Assembly: GCA_018667995.1 (NCBI GenBank)
Contig: JABIQT010001057.1
Location: 1-6,047 of the forward strand
DNA from: Candidatus Latescibacterota bacterium
Lineage (GTDB): Bacteria; JAAXHH01; JABIQT01
Direction of reading: 5' to 3'
Length of the DNA: 6,047 bases
Shown: positions 5,968-6,047 of the stretch, piece after piece
How positions within the stretch are numbered: the first letter of the stretch is position 1
How the letters are laid out: every line of letters starts with the position of its first letter
Translations under genes and position numbers: made by a program
The notes under the pieces: generated by a model
Seen by the model: only the letters and a program-made list of their open reading frames with translations
What the model was told of the DNA's origin: nothing
Databases searched by the model: none

Positions 5968-6047
5968 ATGACGCGCTACACATACGACGTCTGTGTAATT
6001 GGGGGTGGCAGCGGTGGATTTGGTGCGGCCTGCGCAGCGGCTCGAAC
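5968..6047 (+). CDS. FAD-dependent oxidoreductase, N-terminal fragment (runs off the window)
   Basis: Twenty-six codons are present. After MTRYTYDV they give a beta strand and glycine loop, VIGGGSGGFGAACAAAR, the GxGxxG dinucleotide-binding motif that opens Rossmann-fold FAD enzymes, with the following small-residue helix. Subfamily and substrate cannot be judged from this fragment. Its start is seven bases after the stop of the 577-residue gene, so the two probably form an operon and may act on the same sugar or its product. Confidence 0.82.
   Translation, partial: MTRYTYDVCVIGGGSGGFGAACAAAR

Overview
The window is 6,047 bases from a Gram-negative (diderm) bacterium: it carries an outer-membrane beta-barrel gene with a signal peptide, and clear Shine-Dalgarno sites. 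The rest of the gene content is sugar-acid catabolism: an enolase-superfamily enzyme, a mannonate dehydratase, a large alpha/alpha-toroid-like protein and an FAD-dependent oxidoreductase. Such mixtures are common in polysaccharide-degrading uncultured phyla such as Poribacteria and Latescibacterota. That placement is inference only, because there is no rRNA or other taxonomic marker here.

Layout. (1) 1-1175, plus strand: an enolase-superfamily (mandelate racemase / muconate lactonizing type) gene whose 5' end lies outside the window. (2) 1180-2301, minus strand: an Omp85/BamA-like barrel gene, tail to tail with gene 1 and only 4 bp apart. A 29-codon Cys-rich ORF (2320-2409, minus) sits directly upstream of it. 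(3) 2410-2988: about 580 bases with no convincing intact gene. The minus strand holds protein-like stretches broken by stops and frame changes, which may be a decayed gene. (4) 2989-3957, minus strand: a UxuA-family D-mannonate dehydratase. (5) 3958-4226: a divergent promoter region with a 17-bp palindrome and three copies of the heptamer GTTTACC. (6) 4227-5960, plus strand: a 577-residue protein of unrecognised family, probably a helical-toroid sugar-active enzyme. (7) 5968-6047, plus strand: the first 26 codons of an FAD-dependent oxidoreductase, apparently coupled to gene 6.

How they may work together. The UxuA-like gene and the toroid/oxidoreductase pair diverge from one control region with shared candidate operator elements. 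I infer that they are co-regulated and handle a uronate- or hexonate-containing sugar: release or processing (toroid protein), redox conversion (FAD enzyme), and dehydration to a 2-keto-3-deoxy sugar acid (UxuA). The enolase-superfamily gene could be a second sugar-acid dehydratase or epimerase, but it lacks several canonical catalytic residues. No tRNA, rRNA, CRISPR array, insertion sequence or attachment site was found.
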